DNA of 21,661 nucleotides from JAIOQA01 sp035493675 (GTDB lineage Bacteria > Myxococcota_A > Polyangia > Haliangiales > Haliangiaceae). Where the stretch lies: positions 1-21,661 of the forward strand of contig DATJIA010000079.1 in assembly GCA_035493675.1 (NCBI GenBank), in the 5' to 3' direction. Every line of letters starts with the position of its first letter. The first letter of the stretch is position 1. The notes under the pieces are model-generated. The model saw only the letters and a list, made by a program, of their open reading frames with translations. It made no database searches and was not told where the DNA came from. Positions 16,345 through 21,661 of the stretch are shown in pieces. Both the position numbers and the translations under genes were made by a program.

Positions 16345-17471
16345 AGCTGGTCGCGCTCGTGCTGATCGTCGCCGCGTGCAAGGGGGACGAGACGACCTCC
16401 CCCGTTCGTGCGGTGGCGGTGAAGCCGAGCGATGCCAGGCCGGTCGATGCGGATCCTCGACCCGTGGTCGTGAAGCCGAGCACGCGGTGCGCCGAATGCC
16501 ACGGCAAGATGGCCGACGAGTGGGGCGGCTCGATGCACGCCCAATCGAACAAGTCGAAGCTCTACCTGTCGCTGTCCGCCGCCGACGAGCAGTGCGCGAT
16601 GTGCCACGCGCCGCTCGTCGCGATCGCCGGCGCCGATCACCCGGCCGCGCGCGAGGGCGTCACCTGCGACGTCTGCCACACGATCAGCAAGGTCGACACC
16701 GACGCGCCCCCGCCGCGCTTCACGCTCGGTGTCTTCGACATGATCAAGTACGGGCCGCTGTGCGACGCGAAGGATCACTACTTCCATCGCATGGGCTGCT
16801 CGAAGCTGCACGAGTCGGCGGAGCTGTGCGGCGGCTGCCACCAGCGCGTCGTGCCCGGGCCCGACGGATCGGTGCCGCTCTACACGACGTACCAGGAATG
16901 GAAAGAGGGCCCGTATCCCGACGAGGGATGGCAGTGCCAGGACTGCCACATGCCGGGCGTGAAGGCGGTCGTCGCCGAGGGCGAGAAGGTGCGCGCGAAC
17001 GTTCCGGATCACGGCTTCTTCGGCGGCGGCGATCTGCGCAAGGACGCCGCGAAGCTCGAGCTGGCGTCGCGCGAGCTCGACGGCGGCCGCGTGATCGACG
17101 CGCGCCTCACCAACTACGCGGGCCACGACTTGCCTTCGGGGTTCCCGGGCAAGCGCGCGGTGCTGCGCGCGGTCGCGCTCGATCGCGCGGGCAAGGAGCT
17201 CGCCAAGGACGAGATCTCGATCGGCCGCAAGCTCGTCGACGTGCGCGGCGCGCCGACCGCGTACGCCAACGCGGCGCGGGTGCAGGCGGATGATCGCTTG
17301 AAGCCGAAAGAGGTCCGCGCGGTCACCTTGTTCAGCGGGCAGGCGATCGCCGGCGCCGCCAAGGTGAAGGCGGACTTCGTGTGGCAGTCGATCGATCCGG
17401 CGCTGGCCGGGCCGCTCGGCGTCGCCGTCGACGAGAAACCGATCGCGCACGCGGAGATGAAGATCAAATGA
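16341..17471 (+). CDS. pentaheme c-type cytochrome lipoprotein
   Basis: 376 aa from a GTG overlapping the cupredoxin stop. VKLVALVLIVAAC is a lipoprotein signal with Cys13 followed by Lys at +2. Five CXXCH motifs are at residues 50-54, 85-89, 109-113, 163-167 and 199-203. Extra histidines (MHAQ, YFHRM, KLHES) could serve as distal ligands. After the hemes, a beta-rich domain has NYAGHDLPSGFPG (about 256-268), matching the G-H-x-x-P-G signature of the larger pentaheme protein at 1129-3303, so the two are paralogous in layout; this one lacks the TPR part. Likely an envelope electron-transfer protein. The partners are probably encoded by the same operon. The SpoIIE-type phosphatase gene starts 4 bp after its stop. 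Confidence 0.95.
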   Translation: MKLVALVLIVAACKGDETTSPVRAVAVKPSDARPVDADPRPVVVKPSTRCAECHGKMADEWGGSMHAQSNKSKLYLSLSAADEQCAMCHAPLVAIAGADHPAAREGVTCDVCHTISKVDTDAPPPRFTLGVFDMIKYGPLCDAKDHYFHRMGCSKLHESAELCGGCHQRVVPGPDGSVPLYTTYQEWKEGPYPDEGWQCQDCHMPGVKAVVAEGEKVRANVPDHGFFGGGDLRKDAAKLELASRELDGGRVIDARLTNYAGHDLPSGFPGKRAVLRAVALDRAGKELAKDEISIGRKLVDVRGAPTAYANAARVQADDRLKPKEVRAVTLFSGQAIAGAAKVKADFVWQSIDPALAGPLGVAVDEKPIAHAEMKIK

Positions 17472-17475
17472 GGCA

Positions 17476-19217
17476 GTGGTGAGGCTCCGGTCCGCGATGC
17501 TGGTCGGCGTGGTCGCGCTGGTCGCGCTGATCGTCGGCTCGCTCTTGTTCGCGATCCATCGCACGGTCGATCAAGGCGCGCGCGACGCGCTCGATCGCGT
17601 CTTGGGCCGCGCGGCGGCGTCGGTCGATCCGGTGGTGAGCGCGATGCGCGCGCGCGCGGCGACCGAGGCGCGCGTCACCGCGATCCAACCGCGCCTGTTG
17701 GCGCTGATGGCGACCGACGCGGCGACGATCCAGGACCAGGCCGACGACTTCCGGCGCACGCTGGATGCGTCGAGCCTGCAGATCACCGATCCGACCGGTG
17801 CGGTGCTCGGCCGCGCCGGCGACGCGCTCGGCGCGATCGACGTCGAGCGCGCGATCGAAGACGGCGCGTCGGACTCGATCGTCACGTCGAACGGTCACGC
17901 GTTCACGATCCACGTCGAGCGGCTCGTGCAAGGCGAGCAGGTCCTCGGTGCGCTGGTCGTGAGCCACGCGATCGACGACGACGTCGCGACGCAGCTGTCG
18001 AAGATGCTCGGCGATCGGCCGCTGGTCGTGCGCATGAACGGCCGTGCGTTCGCGAGCGCGGGGCTCGCGCCCGAGGTGCGCGACGCCATCGCTGGGTCGA
18101 CGGGCGACGAGACGAAGGCGGGCGGCTCGACCTGGCGGCTCTCTCGCGCGCCGTGGCCCGGGCAGGGCGCAGCCCAGCTCGAGGTCGTGATCGCCGCGGA
18201 TCTCGACGCCGCGCTCGCGCCCGCGCGCAAGCTGTCGACGCTGCTCTACATCGTCGGCGGCGTGTCGCTCGCGGCCGCGCTGATCCTCGCGCTCGTGCTC
18301 GGCGCCGCGCTGTCGCGTCCCGTCGAGCGGCTGGTCGGCTTCACCGAGACGATCGCCGCCGGCAAGCTCGACGCGCGCGCGGAGGTCCGCGGCGTGCGCG
18401 AGCTGCGCGCGCTCGCCGGCGCGATGAACCGCATGGCGGGCGAGCTCGAGGCCGGGCGCAAGACGCTCGCCGAGAAGGTGCGCCTGGAAGACGAGATGGC
18501 GATCGCGTCGCGCATCCAGACGTCGATCCTGCCGCGCCGCTTCGACGTCGCGCGGCTCGAGATCGCGGCGACCATGGAGCCGGCGAGCGAGGTCGGCGGC
18601 GACTACTACGACGTGATCGCGGTGCCCGGCGGCGCGTGGATCGGGATCGGCGACGTCGCGGGGCACGGCCTCGACGCCGGCCTGTACGCGCTGATGGCGC
18701 AGACCGCGATCGCCGCCGCCGTCGACGCGCGCCCCGACGGCGCGCCGCGCGAGCTGGTCGCGGCGGTCAATCGCATCTTGTTCGCGAACGCGTGGGGGCG
18801 GCTCGGCGATCCGCGCCACATGACGCTCACGCTGGTCCGCTTCCACGACGACGGCCGCGTGATCTTCGCGGGCGCGCACATGGATCTCGTGGTCGTGCGC
18901 GCGGCCGGCGGCGTCGAGACGATCGCGACGCCCGGCACCTGGGTCGGGCTGATCGACGACGTCGCCGCGGTGACCGTCGACGGGTTGTTGTCGCTCCAGG
19001 ACGGCGACACGCTGGTCCTCTACAGCGACGGCGCGGTCGAGGCCCAGGACGAGAAAGGTGAGCAGCTCGGGATCGAGCGGCTGTCGCGCGCGGCGGGCGC
19101 CGCGGCGGGGGAGGGCCCGCAGGCGGTGGTCGCGGGTGTGATGAAGGCCGTCGCGACCCATCGCTCGACGCAGGACGACGACGTCACGGTGGTGGCGTTG
19201 CGGTATCGTCGGGGCTC

Positions 19218-19221
<4 letters not shown>
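17476..19221 (+). CDS. membrane PP2C phosphatase (RsbU/SpoIIE type) with sensor region and HAMP
   Basis: 581 aa from tandem GTG codons (17476 or 17479), 4 bp after the cytochrome stop. One transmembrane helix (about 7-29), an extracytoplasmic sensor region (about 30-250), a second helix (about 253-279), a HAMP linker (about 280-335) and a short coiled segment (LEDEMAIASRIQTSILP) lead into the SpoIIE/PP2C catalytic domain. Metal-binding acidic motifs are present: GGDYYD (Asp376, Asp379), GDVAGHG (Asp393), YSDGAVEA (Asp518) and DDDVTVVAL (567-569). It should dephosphorylate Ser/Thr on cytoplasmic proteins, classically anti-sigma-factor antagonists, in response to a periplasmic cue. No STAS antagonist or anti-sigma gene is visible here. 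Instead, a Ser/Thr kinase overlaps it by 4 bp. Confidence 0.95.

Positions 19222-21661
<2,440 letters not shown>

Noticed and set aside
12966..17471. An MtrCAB-type metal-reduction conduit
   Set aside because: There is no decaheme MtrA/MtrC homologue, and the barrel is much smaller than MtrB. Only a loose functional analogy can be offered.

Overview
The window looks like a chromosomal segment of a GC-rich Gram-negative bacterium of the Myxococcota (former Deltaproteobacteria). This rests on a DUF2330-type protein with a MYXO-CTERM-like tail, six predicted lipoproteins, a Ser/Thr kinase with a C-terminal formylglycine-generating-enzyme-like domain, and very dense gene packing. I saw no tRNA, rRNA, insertion sequence, phage gene or CRISPR array. 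Sixteen protein genes can be supported; the first and last are cut by the window edges.

Region 1 (1-3303, +): the 3' end of a DUF2330/MYXO-CTERM gene overlaps a pentaheme cytochrome c lipoprotein with a C-terminal TPR-like region. Region 2 (3284-5967, -): a TonB-dependent receptor followed by a small four-helix membrane protein. Region 3 (5968-10382, +): a five-gene run of BlaI-type repressor, M56 (BlaR1-like) membrane metallopeptidase with an EF-hand/Cys-rich tail, DsbA-like lipoprotein, RegB-type redox histidine kinase and RegA-type response regulator. A near-perfect BlaI/MecI-type operator lies just upstream, between this run and the divergent TonB receptor. Region 4 (10303-12931): an alpha/beta-hydrolase-like exported protein (-), a G-rich heptamer repeat, a tiny lipoprotein (+) and a 428-aa lipoprotein of unknown family (-). 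Region 5 (12966-21661, +): a tightly packed six-gene run of diheme cytochrome c peroxidase/MauG-family lipoprotein, outer-membrane beta-barrel protein, cupredoxin-like protein, second pentaheme cytochrome lipoprotein, RsbU/SpoIIE-type PP2C phosphatase with HAMP, and a large Ser/Thr kinase running off the window.

The recurring theme is redox biology at the cell envelope: heme and probable copper electron carriers, a periplasmic thiol-disulfide protein, and a quinone/thiol-type redox two-component system. The most novel-looking parts are (a) the peroxidase-porin-cupredoxin-pentaheme run that ends in a phosphatase/kinase pair, which could be an envelope electron-transfer module with its own phospho-signalling, and (b) the BlaI/M56 pair in which the beta-lactam sensor is replaced by an EF-hand and six cysteines, located directly next to a DsbA-like protein and RegBA. 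Their functions are inferred from domain content and gene order only.
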